From: Eleusine coracana subsp. coracana
Lineage: Eukaryota > Streptophyta > Magnoliopsida > Poales > Poaceae
Direction: 5' to 3'
NCBI GenBank assembly: GCA_032690845.1
Contig: CM064430.1
Coordinates: 53,231,882-53,295,881 of the forward strand
DNA length: 64,000 nucleotides
Shown here: piece after piece, positions 1 through 10,129 of the stretch
How positions within the stretch are numbered: the first letter of the stretch is position 1
Layout of the letters: every line of letters begins with the position of its first letter
Program-made: the position numbers and the translations under genes
Notes under the pieces: generated by a model
What the model was told of the DNA's origin: nothing
Databases searched by the model: none
What the model saw: the letters and a program-made list of their open reading frames with translations, nothing else

Positions 1-80
1 CCTTCCTCAGACAATAATCAGAAAATGGTAATCGCTGAGCACAACTTGCACGCTTGCACAAGCATGTTTGGCCTTGAAAC
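1..80 (+). repeat. Upstream module copy 1 (partial)
   Basis: This is the first of five related copies of a short upstream module. It contains the words ACTTGCACGCTTGCAC and GCATGTTTGGCCTTGAAA, which recur at 838-1,000, 8,350-8,500 and 55,858-56,005 on the + strand and at 53,770-53,850 on the - strand. The copy is cut by the window edge. It lies just outside the left arm of the inverted duplication. Confidence 0.6.
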
Positions 81-709
81 TGATATTGCCTTTCATCATG
101 TACGCTATTTCTAATATTTAGGAAACAGGTGCAAATTATTGTTTTCATATACATTTTAGAAGGAACATTGGTTTCATATACATGAGAAAAAAGCGAACTG
201 ACCAACATTTTTGTTAGTCAGAGATACACTTGAACTGTTGGAACTGAATTCAATTGTAGCAAGTGGCGGATTAGGGGTGTGATAAGGCTAGTGGAGGCTC
301 TTCCATTTTTAGGAAATTGCGTGTGAGTCACAACCCAATACTTATTTCTATCATGCCTTAACTAGTTATCTGAGATGGAAGAGGTCGGAGAGTTTCCGTA
401 GATAATGCTTATCACCGTCATTTCAGGCACACAATGCTACAAAGAAACTGTCTAACCTTTCTATTCAACTAGGAGCATCCTATTGTTTCAGGTCTCTTTA
501 TCCTGTGAACCAAACTTTTTTCAGAACTCGTCTTCCTGGCACAATAATTGAAATATTAATTGGCTAACTTTGATTTTGTGCTAGGAAGGGCATGCATTGA
601 GGCCAATAACAAGCCTCAGATATTATGTTCTAATTATTATGATAATTCAGTTTCATATGTTTGCAATGGATTATCACTTGTAACACTATTTTCTCAGACG
701 TCTCTGAAT

Positions 710-1168
710 ATACACTTTTGTTTGCGTGAAGGACTCTATCTGAGAACAATGCCTCGGTTGATTTTTTTTCCTATTCACAGAACAAACAAAATCAAATTGG
801 TAAACGAAAGCCAAATTTAATTAGCTTGACCTCAACTTCATGCTTAAGGCTTGCATCCACAGTTTCGCATGACACCTGCATTTAGCTGAGATCCATGTTC
901 AGGGGTCTCTTTCTACGACAATAATGAGAACAGACGGTAAGCAGTACGCACAATTTGTACCCTTGCACATGCATGTTTGGCCTTAAAACGTGCTTATTCA
1001 TCCTGAACGGATCTGAAGTTAATTGTGAACTGTTACTTAAACAAATAGTTTTTGGCAATGAAAGGAATATTTACTCGGTTGATTTTTTTGTTGTCCTATT
1101 AAAAAAAGCGGACAACCAAATAGCTAGACGGAAACCACATTTAGCTTGGCCTCAACTTCATGCTTAAG
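710..1168 (+). repeat. Local tandem duplication in the I9 upstream region
   Basis: The stretches 757-847 and 1,080-1,168 are alike. Both begin with GGTTGATTTTTTT, pass through a CCTATT word and end with CTCAACTTCATGCTTAAGGC. The period is about 320 bp. The rest of 1-1,600 has no supportable gene; the short open frames there show no recognisable domain. Confidence 0.55.
838..1000 (+). repeat. Upstream module copy 2
   Basis: This is the fullest copy. It has CATCCACAG, GCATTTAGCTGAGATCC, ATGTTCAGGGGTCTCTTTCT and, after an ACAATAATGAG word, GCATGTTTGGCCTTAAAA. It lies about 740-900 bp before the ATG of the I9 gene. The same order of words stands before the subtilase copies at 8,973 and 56,222. 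Confidence 0.65.
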
Positions 1169-1626
1169 GCTTCTAGATTTGACACAATGGAATTCTGAGT
1201 AGGAGCATATCCTTTGGAACTTCCTGTGTTTGAGATGAACTTGCACCTGACGCAACTGATTTGAGGAATGAAAGATAGGCCCATCAAATGTATATTTTTG
1301 GTTCGACAAGCAATACGTAATGCCTGATGATCTCATTTGTCCACAAGTGCCGAACAAATGACATAGAACGTGTCATTCCATCTATGATTATTTAGCTCGC
1401 GGATCATCCACTCTCCAAACTTGTTTACTGTGAACAATTGACATTTCACATGTAACATGGAGAGTGCCATCTGTTTGATGAGCCACGTCCAGTGCACGCC
1501 TTTCCTTAGAGAGATGAGGGAGCCGTAACCGGAAGAATATGTCACTTTCGAGCTTGTCTTTGAAGTCCCTTGTGTTTTGGACAAAGGTTAAAGCCCCAGC
1601 AGAATGGCAACCCACTGCGCCGCGGC

Positions 1627-1633
1627 TATATAA
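1627..1633 (+). promoter_or_regulatory. TATA box of the first I9 gene
   Basis: TATATAA lies 104-110 bp before the ATG at 1,737, in a GC-rich context. The second I9 gene has the same box at the same distance (53,292-53,298 on the - strand), so promoter and start were duplicated together. Confidence 0.75.
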
Positions 1634-1736
1634 GCGACCACACCGTTCCACGGTTTCCTCCCCGACACAAGCACACCCATCCACCACCAACACACACGAG
1701 CGAGACACCACCAAGCTCCCGTTCGCCTTCGGCACC

Positions 1737-2722
1737 ATGGTAAGCCACTGCTCCGTGGCCGCCTTCCTCCTGATGGCCCTCCTGGCCACCACTGCTGCCG
1801 TCTCGGCCACGGACGCCGGCCTGGAGAAGGGTGCCGTCGAGTACATCGCACGACGCGTGTACATGGTGACGGTAAAGCCCCCCATGAACCGCGAACCTGT
1901 CTTCTGGCAGTACTGTCTTGACATTCTCAGAACCGCGCTCGGCAGGTACGTACGTGGCAGAAACTTCCTCAATAAATGCACTCTATTTCTTCGATCTCTG
2001 TGATGATCACTCTGTTTCTTCGATCGCTGAGTCAGCTCTTACTTGTGGTTTTGTTTTTGTATTTTTCTTGCAAATCTCAAGCGAGGAGAAGGCGAGACAG
2101 GCGCTGGTCCGAATCTACCGCACAGGGTTCACCGCGAAGCTCACGCCGGCGCAGGTCCTCGAGTTGAAGAGTGAGTGGAGTCCATGAACTCTTATGCTTT
2201 CGTAACTGATTTGCAACCCTCTGTTTCTAATTTCCCGTGTGAGTTCCTGCTATGGGCGATGACGCGATCCTCGGATAGTGTCACAGAATCTTCGCCAAAA
2301 TTTTATTCACATTAATAACTCATCTAGCTAGTTTGATGTATTCCTAGTGTTTTGATGATTGTTCAAATCCTCTTTTTGTTAGACATTCTTACAAAAAAAA
2401 AAGAGTGGTCAAGCAAACTCTTGGTTTCCAAATATGTAAATCAAAGCAAAAATATTTAAAATAAGGGAGTTCTCAATGTAGGTGGCTGTAGGTGTGTCGT
2501 TAACAACAATATCCTCCGTAGAATACTTTTTATATTGCATTTAGAGTTTTGAAGAGTTCTTCTTTTGTGTGTGTTCCTACAACATTAATACTAGCTTTGT
2601 ATACCCTGTGAATGAACCATATTACTAATTTGTAGTTTTTCTGTTTTAAATTTCCAGAGATTCGTGCCGTTCAACAGGTTCAGCCAATTGGGAAGTCCCT
2701 TCAAGATGACATGAGCAACTGA
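1737..2722 (+). CDS. Secreted stand-alone I9 (subtilisin propeptide-like) protein, copy 1
   Basis: A three-exon gene for a 120-residue protein: exons 1,737-1,945, 2,082-2,170 and 2,658-2,722, with GT-AG introns that keep frame. Residues 1-24 are a signal peptide (hydrophobic FLLMALLATTAA core). The rest is one Inhibitor_I9 fold: a YMVTV first strand, the LGSEEKA turn, then GFTAKLTPAQVLEL and a closing VQQVQP strand. No protease domain follows. In plant subtilases this domain folds and inhibits the protease; free-standing versions such as Arabidopsis SPI-1 inhibit subtilases. A secreted subtilase inhibitor or folding helper is inferred, with the subtilase 3 kb downstream as an obvious candidate partner. 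The ATG is chosen because it opens the signal peptide and follows a GGCACC context. An inverted second copy lies at 53,186-51,737. Confidence 0.8.
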
Positions 2723-3080
2723 TCATTGCTTCAGCAGCAGTACATACATAGTAGCACTACTACGTACCTCCATCATGTATTATGGTTTCCGTGCACCAGG
2801 TAGCTAGTAGGTGTCTAACGGCAGAATAAGTTACACCATCAGGATATGTATCGTCATTCTTGCTTATATTTTCAGTCAACCATGCATCTTCGGAAATTCA
2901 TACGGGACATTATGATGTACCGGATGATCAAACTTTGTAGTCCTATTATTCCTGAACTGAATGAGTAATATTACTTAGTTAAAATACATACACGGAAATC
3001 AAATAAGTGGACACATCAATTTGGAAATTTGGTAAAACCTTAAGTTGCAATAAAACGTAAGGAAATAAAGACTAGTATAG
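2723..3080 (+). other. 3' UTR and downstream flank of the I9 gene
   Basis: No coding sequence is seen. Words such as TTATGGTTTCCGTGCACCAG and GTAGGTGTCTAACGG are conserved in the right arm (51,660-51,630 on the - strand), so this is transcribed or at least duplicated flank rather than a transposon. Confidence 0.6.
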
Positions 3081-3082
3081 TA

Positions 3083-3317
3083 CTCCCTCCTTTCCAAAAT
3101 TGTTGTCATCATTGATATTTTATATTACCTTTGATCATTCATCTTATTTAAAAAATTTCCTCAAATGTGAAATGTTATAAGTTATATTCGAATTTTATCT
3201 AGTGCAAAATAAATTATGAAAAAAATACATGATATTTTTTAAAAAAATTTGAATAAGATGAATGGTCAAAGGTAGTGAAAAAAGTCAATGACGACAACAA
3301 TTTTGGAACGGAGGGAG
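3083..3317. mobile_element. Stowaway-like MITE
   Basis: A 235-bp element with inverted ends CTCCCTCCTTTCCAAAATTG and its near-exact complement ending GGAACGGAGGGAG. It is flanked by a TA target duplication (3,081-3,082 and 3,318-3,319). The body is AT-rich and non-coding. The equivalent place in the right arm lacks it, so it arrived after the arm duplication or was lost there. Confidence 0.9.
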
Positions 3318-3319
3318 TA

Positions 3320-4438
3320 TATTTCTACCGAAAAGATATTTTAACAAACATTCCATTGTTCTAAATTGATTAAATATATTATGAGGAATTAATATCATGT
3401 ACGAGCAAGCTGTCTTGTCAAATACAATCATCAGCGATCAAATATGTCTAGTGGAAACATTCTAGCATTTAAGAAAGCAATACACGAAATGAGCAAGTGC
3501 TGAAGCTCGATCTACCAAATGCTTAAGTGATGTTAAACATGGCATGAGCAATCAGTTCACTCAAAATCTAAACTAGGATGGGTTTGATTTATAGGATCTC
3601 AACTCGAGTTATAGTAACTGAATGCCTGTGCCCCCATTGTCACTCTTGAATCTGATACATCGCAGCGTTTTGCAAACAGGAGTGGTAGATTGATACTAGT
3701 TAAAAGAAAAGACCACCTGTCAGTGATACAATAATTAAAGTTATTTTACAAGGCACACTATCTTTGTGTACTACCAGACAACCGTTAATCAGTTTGCCTG
3801 ATATTTGATTTTTGGAAAAACGGACACACTTTAACCAAAAAGAGTAATATTGTGGAAAGAACTTTTTCATGATTACTCTTCTTTGATAGAACTTTTTGAT
3901 TACTGGATTAGAGGTCAACTAGAACGATGAAGTTGTTTTTTTTGTAAGAGAACGATTTATAAAAGTCAGGGTTCCCTTCTGGAAAATTGTAGAATATAAA
4001 TTAAATTGCAGATAATTACTTTACAAGACTTGGCTTTGCATGTGCGCAGTTGTCTCTGTGTTTATATTTCTTGAAAAATGAATAGGGTATCAAAGTTTTA
4101 TCTCTGCCAATGATGTCTTTTCTGTCAAATCCTGTGAGATATATCACTATAAAGAGGTAAATCTTTTATTTGTGGAAAGATACAAAATCTATATCACTAG
4201 TTATTAAGAATTGCTAGCTAGGAATATATTATGAATTGTATTGATAGATAATAGTATCTAAGGGATTAATATATCTAGACTATGATTAGTATACGTCAGA
4301 GTGGTAAACTACCACTACTCCCATAACATCCCTCCCCCCCCCCCCCCCCCCCCCCACTCAAATAAAAGCATATGTAGTAGCGTTGAATTTAAATGAGATT
4401 ACTTTAAGCAAATGCTAAAAATGTACTTAATTAATTAT
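3320..4438. other. Non-coding AT-rich intergenic DNA
   Basis: No gene is seen. The first part (to about 3,560) still belongs to the duplicated arm. A run of 22 C (4,334-4,355) is a homopolymer whose length is unreliable in most assemblies. Confidence 0.7.
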
Positions 4439-4439
4439 G

Positions 4440-5165
4440 CTTAAATTAGAGATACAAATGAGGGGTAACAATTATGATTATCACTTGTATATATAAGGCT
4501 CAAGCCTATTTGAATATCTATAAATCTTTATACTTTAAGACAAATTTCAAACTTTAAAATATTTACATTAAAATATAAATTTTCCTAAGATGTTCAAAAA
4601 GAGAATATGTGCAATGCAATGTACTTGGCATGTTTTAAAATAAAAGGTTTTCTAGGATATTTTAGTCAAAACTATAAGCGCAAGCAAAATTCCAGGATGT
4701 CCTTAATTAATTGCCCTTTTGGATCATACATGCAGATGATGGGTAACAAGCGTGATTAATATTCTTTTATAAGGTGCATGCCTATTTAATTTCTAGAAAT
4801 CCTTATATTTTAAGACAAGTTTACTCTTAAAATTATTGCATTTTAGTATCGAGTTAGTACCTTGCTATTGACTTTCCCATATTAATTCAAGTGCATGAAA
4901 TGTACTCCCTTTATATTAGCTTAAACCTAAGATTTCTTAGCATATACTATGGGTGCAAGCAAAATACTAGGATGTCCTTAATTAATTGCCCTTTACATGC
5001 AGATGATGGCCTGTGGGGCTTCCAGTGACGGTGGCAAGGTCCACCGCTAATTATTTTGCCTGCATCACTGCAGTCCCTTTTTTATTAATATATATACGGT
5101 GCAATCCTATTTAATTTCTAAAAATCCTGGTTTTTAGAGACAATTTTTGAACCTTAAAAATCCTT
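4440..5165 (+). repeat. Diverged tandem repeat, about 300-bp units
   Basis: Three related blocks follow one another. The words CCTATTT, then TAAATC or AAATCC, then TTTTAAGACAA recur near 4,500, 4,770 and 5,100. The words CAAGCAAAAT and GGATGTCCTTAATTAATTGC recur near 4,680 and 4,955, each followed by ATGCAGATGATGG. Nothing coding is seen. The block lies between the I9 gene and the subtilase. Confidence 0.6.
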
Positions 5166-5629
5166 CAAGTGCATGAATGCTATAGCATGCATGTAGGCAC
5201 AACATGGATGAAATTAAATTTAACAGCTATTCTTGTTTGTACTTTAATTCAAATATCTCATTTGGATGGTTCATTTGCTCTGTATGGTGAATGCAGTAGA
5301 TAGGTATTTTAATATATTTTCAAAATATACTGCAGAAAAAACAATATTATTTAATTAATTTATTATTTAGGTCAAATATTTATATGTTTCATGATTCACA
5401 TTATTAATACACACCATAGGTGCACGTAGATTATTCCTTTCTGTTTGCAGAATGCACATCTTGATTCAACAACATTAATTAAGCATTCTTTGGACCATAT
5501 TAATTGCACAAGGTGGAGCGGATCCGGAAAGATTGCCTTAGGGATTGTTCTTTGCAACTCGGGAACATGGACTGCTGTAAGAGAACTGTATTGCAGTTCG
5601 TGAGATATCACTGGAACTATTTGAACCTC

Positions 5630-5636
5630 TATATAA
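5630..5636 (+). promoter_or_regulatory. TATA box of the intact subtilase gene
   Basis: TATATAA lies 64-70 bp before the ATG at 5,700, typical plant spacing with a short leader. Upstream 5,170-5,629 is AT-rich with no gene and lacks the repeated upstream module seen before the other copies. Confidence 0.75.
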
Positions 5637-5699
5637 GAGACGCCCTAGGCAGGCATTCTTTCACCACGAGCACACATACAACCATTGGCAATATCCGCC

Positions 5700-7997
5700 A
5701 TGAAAACCAGGCTATTGCATCTCTTAGTAGTGTTCCTCCTCCTCCAGCTCACTAACCCAGCTCTTGTGCCAAGAATCAAGAACCACCCTGAACTCAAGCC
5801 TCGAGCACTAAACACCTACATTGTCCATGCCAACCACCGCGTGAAACCACCCCACTTCGCCAACCTCGAGCAGTGGTACCACTCCATGGTCACCGTTCAC
5901 TCCCCTACCACTGCCAACACCAGCGATCGAATCTTGTACACATATGACACTGTCATGCATGGCTTTGCTGTTCAGCTGACTCGCGATGAGGCCCAACACA
6001 TGGCCACTACCTCTGGCGTCTTAGGTGTGTATGAGGACAAGATGTTCCACCTTCAGACCACGAGGTCACCAGGGTTCATGGGCCTCAACCCGCATTATGG
6101 CGCCTGGAACTGGACCAACTTCGGGGATGGTGTAATCATTGGCTTTATCGACAGTGGCATTTGGCCGGAGAGCGCGAGCTTCAATGACCATGGGCTCGGC
6201 CCCTTGAGGTCAAGTTGGAGGGGAAAGTGCATCGACACTGATGACTTCAATGCTAGCTTGTGCAACAACAAACTGGTTGGTGCCAAGGCATTCAGCTCAT
6301 CCGCAGATGCCATGGCGGCTACAAAGAGCAGTCGTGTTCTTTCTCCGAGGGACAAGGACGGACACGGAACACACGTGGCCTCTACGGCGGCCGGTGCGGA
6401 GGTCCTTGATGTAGGCATGGACACATTCTCACAGGGAACAGCTTCCGGCATGGCACCCAAGGCAAGAATCGCCATGTACAAGGCGTGTGATGCCGATGGT
6501 TGTTCGGCGGCAGATATCACAGCAGCGGTCGAAACTGCGATAAAGGATGGCGTGGACATCATTTCCATGTCCCTGGCAGGGCTTGAATTAGACAAACCCT
6601 TCTATGATGATGTCATTGCGGTCTCCACATTCGTTGCCGAACGAAAAGGCATATTTGTTGTCATGGCAGCTGGTAACTATGGCCCGTCGTCTGGGGTGGC
6701 CAACGCGGCACCATGGATGACCACCGTAGGGGCCGGTACTATGGACCGTATGTTTCCGGCGAACCTGACACTTGGGAATGGTGTCGTGCTTGAGGGGCAG
6801 TCCCTTTATATCATGCAAGCCAATAATACAGACATGATGGAGCTAGTGTACTCTTACTGCTTCACGGAGTCCGGAAACTGGACACGAGAAAAAGTCAAGG
6901 GAAAGATCATGGTGTGCATGGATGATGGAAGCAGGCCAGACATGTATGGTTTTCTCTTGCAGAAGGCTGGCGGAGCAGGGATAGTTGTTGTGGAGAATAA
7001 AGAGTGGTATCGGGATAGTACCTCGGCTAGCCCCTTCACCCTTCCAGGTCTCACGCTTGGTTTTGACTCCGGTGAGAGGCTGAGAGCCTACATGGCCTCA
7101 GAGACCAATCCCGTGGCCTCCTTCAGCTTCATCTCCAAGACAATCATCCAACAGAATCAGGCGCCAATGGTGGCGGGCTTCTCATCACGAGGGCCCAACC
7201 CAGTTGTTGCCGAGCTCCTCAAGCCTGACATCATTGCGCCTGGTGTGAACATTCTTGCGGGATGGTCTCGTGATGCCCCTCTTTATGATGGCAGAAGAGT
7301 GGACTACAACATTATTTCAGGGACATCTGTTGCGTGCCCACATGTCGCCGGCATTGCGGCGCTGATCAAGAAAAGGCACAAAAACTGGACACCAGCCATG
7401 ATACGATCGGCGCTGATGACGACCGCCAAGACGCTCAACAACAGAAATCGGGACATCCTTGACAACGGGGTCACCAATGACAGCATCATGGTTGCAACAC
7501 CACTTGCAGCTGGGGCTGGGCACGTCCGCCCGGACCTTGCGCTAGACCCGGGATTGGTCTACGACGCCGGCGAGAGCGACTACATCGACTTCATGTGCAC
7601 ACTAAACTACACCTCGAAACAGATGCGCCTCCTAGTGCCCAACTTCGTCAAATGCACGAGGACGCTCCCTGGTGGCCCCGCAAACCTCAACTATCCATCA
7701 TTCGTCGTGGTCTTCGACAACCGCACCAACGTCCGGACATTGACGCGGACTGTGACCCTTGTCTCCGAGAAGGCCGAGACGTACAACGTCGCCGCCGTGG
7801 CGCCAGAGCGCGTGAAGGTGGCCATCACGCCGACGACGCTGGAGTTCACGAAGCCGAATGAGAAGAAGAGCTACACCGTTGAGTTCAGAAGTTTGGCGGG
7901 AGGAAACGTGACGGCTGGATGGGACTTCGGCCACATCAGCTGGGAGAGCAAAGAGCATCTGGTCAGGAGTCCCGTGGCATTCCAGTGGAAGAACTGA
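5700..7997 (+). CDS. Intact subtilisin-like serine protease (plant subtilase, S8A)
   Basis: A single-exon gene for a 765-residue secreted protease, the usual size for plant subtilases. In order: signal peptide (about 1-20), I9 propeptide (about 38-120, TYIVHAN to FHLQTTRSP), peptidase S8 domain with catalytic Asp151 (IDSGIWPES), His222 (DGHGTHVAST), oxyanion Asn326 (AAGNYGP) and Ser543 (SGTSVACPH), a protease-associated insertion between Asn and Ser (about 375-475, KVKGKIMVC to SPFTLPG), and a C-terminal Fn3-like domain (LNYPSF to RSPVAFQW). Several N-glycosylation sites fit secretion. It should cleave proteins or propeptides in the apoplast; the substrate is unknown. An upstream TTG at 5,685 is in frame, but ATG 5,700 aligns with the starts of the paralogues and opens the signal peptide. 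The ORF has no lesion. Confidence 0.95.
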   Translation: MKTRLLHLLVVFLLLQLTNPALVPRIKNHPELKPRALNTYIVHANHRVKPPHFANLEQWYHSMVTVHSPTTANTSDRILYTYDTVMHGFAVQLTRDEAQHMATTSGVLGVYEDKMFHLQTTRSPGFMGLNPHYGAWNWTNFGDGVIIGFIDSGIWPESASFNDHGLGPLRSSWRGKCIDTDDFNASLCNNKLVGAKAFSSSADAMAATKSSRVLSPRDKDGHGTHVASTAAGAEVLDVGMDTFSQGTASGMAPKARIAMYKACDADGCSAADITAAVETAIKDGVDIISMSLAGLELDKPFYDDVIAVSTFVAERKGIFVVMAAGNYGPSSGVANAAPWMTTVGAGTMDRMFPANLTLGNGVVLEGQSLYIMQANNTDMMELVYSYCFTESGNWTREKVKGKIMVCMDDGSRPDMYGFLLQKAGGAGIVVVENKEWYRDSTSASPFTLPGLTLGFDSGERLRAYMASETNPVASFSFISKTIIQQNQAPMVAGFSSRGPNPVVAELLKPDIIAPGVNILAGWSRDAPLYDGRRVDYNIISGTSVACPHVAGIAALIKKRHKNWTPAMIRSALMTTAKTLNNRNRDILDNGVTNDSIMVATPLAAGAGHVRPDLALDPGLVYDAGESDYIDFMCTLNYTSKQMRLLVPNFVKCTRTLPGGPANLNYPSFVVVFDNRTNVRTLTRTVTLVSEKAETYNVAAVAPERVKVAITPTTLEFTKPNEKKSYTVEFRSLAGGNVTAGWDFGHISWESKEHLVRSPVAFQWKN

Positions 7998-8349
7998 TGC
8001 AAATCGAGTGGAGACTTGCAGTAGAATAGCAAAAGATTTGGGTTGATATGATGATGCTCTGTTGTGTCCTCTGTTTATTTTTCATGCAAACAGTTAACGT
8101 GGCGCAAAATACGTGGGTAGAATGATAAGAAATGACTATGCGTTTACATCATCAACTTGACTGAATGGATTCAACAATTGTAAGTCGAAACTTGAGGTGA
8201 GACAAGACCATTACATTCTGATTATGAAACGAGAACTGCTTACCGTTTCTAGGATTATATTGCTTTACAGACCAGATTGCTCATTGCTGCTTCTTTCACT
8301 TGTTCAACCAACTGAAGAGAACAAGAAACTGTAGTCAAGATGCTGAAGG
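7998..8349 (+). other. Subtilase 3' flank, then flank shared with 55,620-55,860
   Basis: No gene is seen. From about 8,190 the sequence resembles 55,630-55,860 (words TTGCTTTA, CTTCTTTCACTTGTTCAACC and AACTGAAGAG), showing that the upstream flank of the next subtilase copy was duplicated with it. Confidence 0.6.
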
Positions 8350-8500
8350 AATAGCATCCACAGCGCAGCACGAAATCTGCATTTAGGTGAGATCCATGTT
8401 CAAGGGTCTCTATCTCAGACGATAATTAGTAAATGGAAACCACCGTGCGCAACTTGCACGCTTGCACGTGCATGTTTGGCCTTGAAATATGCTGCTGTAC
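8350..8500 (+). repeat. Upstream module copy 3
   Basis: It carries CATCCACAGCGCAGCACGAA, GAGATCCATGTTCAAGGGTC and CGCTTGCACGTGCATGTTTG in the same order as copy 2 and copy 5. It ends about 470 bp before the ATG of the subtilase pseudogene at 8,973. Confidence 0.7.
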
Positions 8501-8911
8501 CGTGTGGAACGCCAGATGATTTTTGTTGCATTTATGTTTTATGTGTGAGCATGCGTGAGGTCCCAACTGGCTCAGTTCACATATGCAAGTTTGCTGAATT
8601 TCGGATGAACTTTTGCCAAAAAGAAGTAATTGCATCATAGGCCACTAATTTTTTGAGAGAGCTTGACTTGGATGAATTTAGCTGAATGGCCTCATGTAGT
8701 GGGACTATAAAAATTACTGATAAACTCACGGAAGTGCATGACTGAGATGCTCATACAACTGGCCTTGGCGTCACATGCCGCACTCACATAGATGAAACAT
8801 GCTTTTATAGTGGCGAGCAAATTTCATACATCAATCCACCACCTACCAACACAGAAAGCTTGTAGGAACTGTGCTATGTGAGAAGTGAAGGAGACTCCAC
8901 AAAACCTCTTG

Positions 8912-8918
8912 TATAAAA
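8912..8918 (+). promoter_or_regulatory. TATA box of subtilase pseudogene B
   Basis: TATAAAA lies 55-61 bp before the ATG at 8,973, followed by a leader like those of the other copies (ACGAGCACACACCGCTTTCA). The promoter looks preserved although the coding part is broken. Confidence 0.65.
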
Positions 8919-9102
8919 GCCAACACCAGGCATGCGTTCCTTCACCACGAGCACACACCGCTTTCATCAGCCATGGCAGCCATGAGCACCAGGCTCTTTA
9001 TTTCACTACTTAGCATTGTTACTCATCCTAGCGCAGCTCACCAATTCGTCCCAAAGATCAAGAATCACACCGCGCGCGAGCTCAAGTCTCAGGCCTGGAA
9101 CA

Positions 9103-9984
9103 TCTACATATAGTCTAAAGTAGTTATAGGTGAGATTTTCATCCTCAAAATTTTGGACGACGTGGACGCCTTCTGCTACGAACACGTCGACTCCGTACGA
9201 CATGGACTATCTCCACATCGAGGACGTCCTCTGATCATCGGTTCTGCCTCATGGGTCATGGGCTGTCGGTTAGACAGGGCCATGGCCAGCTCAGCCCATG
9301 TATGGGCATCCCTTTCCTTCTTCCTCCTTCATCGCCGGGTAGAAGTAGCGAAAGATGAAGATGACCCCGCCGTGGAGCACCCGAAGAACTGGGGAGGAGG
9401 ATACAGAGGTTGCATGACAGCAATTGAAGACCAACACGACGCACGACATGCTGCGACTTGAGGGTAGGAGAAAAAACCCGCACTCCTTTGATGGTCGGCC
9501 ATATCATAGCAGTTGTGGAACAGCGAATGATAACCTCCCGAGATTTATGGGAGCAAAGGAGCAAAAGCTACAGAGAGATAATGGAGGTGGAAGGATGATG
9601 TGTGCTGTTGATTTTCCTATTCCTTGCTACCGGATGGTGCTCACCGCTGGTGGATCTAGAGGGAGAGGATGGGTGTCATGGGAGCAAGGGAGAGCTCTGA
9701 CCGATGGAAATAGAGGATGAAGGGGATCAGGTTAATTGGATAAGGATCAAACGGTGGTGTCTTACGTTTTGGTGGGTTATTTGTAATTTTGCCCTGAAGC
9801 TTCATGTAAATTATGTGTCATTGTTTTGATTACACATAATGAACAAAAAATAGAATAACAAGACCCATATCAAATGCAAAAAAACATCTTTTGATAATAA
9901 TAAAATCCTATCATCTTATAATAAATAAAATTTATAATTTACATTCTAACTTATCAGTGCAACGAAGTGCGCCACCTATGCTAG
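9103..9984 (+). mobile_element. Probable non-autonomous Helitron
   Basis: An insert of about 880 bp that breaks the propeptide of pseudogene B. The 3' end reads CTAG followed by T, preceded by a hairpin-like GTGCAACGAAGTGCG and an AT-rich stretch, as in grass Helitrons. The host sequence resumes at once (TTGTC, as in the intact gene). The 5' end starts TC after A if placed at 9,103, but a start a few bases away is possible. No Rep/helicase is coded. Short open frames inside (9,153-9,720) have no recognisable domain and may be captured fragments. Confidence 0.6.
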
Positions 9985-10129
9985 TTGTCGATACCGACCA
10001 CAACGCCAATCCATGGTGGAAGCTCACTCCCCTCGTGCCAGTGCCTCCAACACATCGAGCGGCCAAATCCTGTACACGTACGACACGGTGATGCATGGCT
10101 TCGCCGTCCAGCTCACCGGCGACGAGGCC

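Larger units (their letters stand above)
85..3560 (+). repeat. Left arm of inverted segmental duplication
   Basis: The segment matches the reverse complement of 51,150-54,745. Matching stretches can be read along the whole length: the 5' flank (left 85-400 with right 54,745-54,430), the three exons and 3' UTR of the I9 gene, and downstream DNA up to the AAGTGATGTTAAAC word near 3,530. Arm-specific differences are a Stowaway MITE at 3,083-3,317 only here and a LINE-like insertion at 52,113-52,472 only in the right arm. Divergence is visible but both arms are easily aligned by eye. Confidence 0.85.

Noticed and set aside
1388..1981. A 197-codon open frame on the - strand
   Set aside because: It is antisense to exon 1 and the promoter of the I9 gene, has no domain, and is explained by the GC-rich exon.
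4334..4355. 22-base C run as a functional G-quadruplex or regulatory site
   Set aside because: A homopolymer of unreliable length, with no conserved context.
5685..5699. Earlier in-frame start of the subtilase at TTG 5,685
   Set aside because: It is not ATG, and the ATG at 5,700 aligns with the starts of the paralogues.
6095..6595. A 166-codon antisense frame in the subtilase
   Set aside because: It is a shadow of the protease coding sequence, with no domain of its own.
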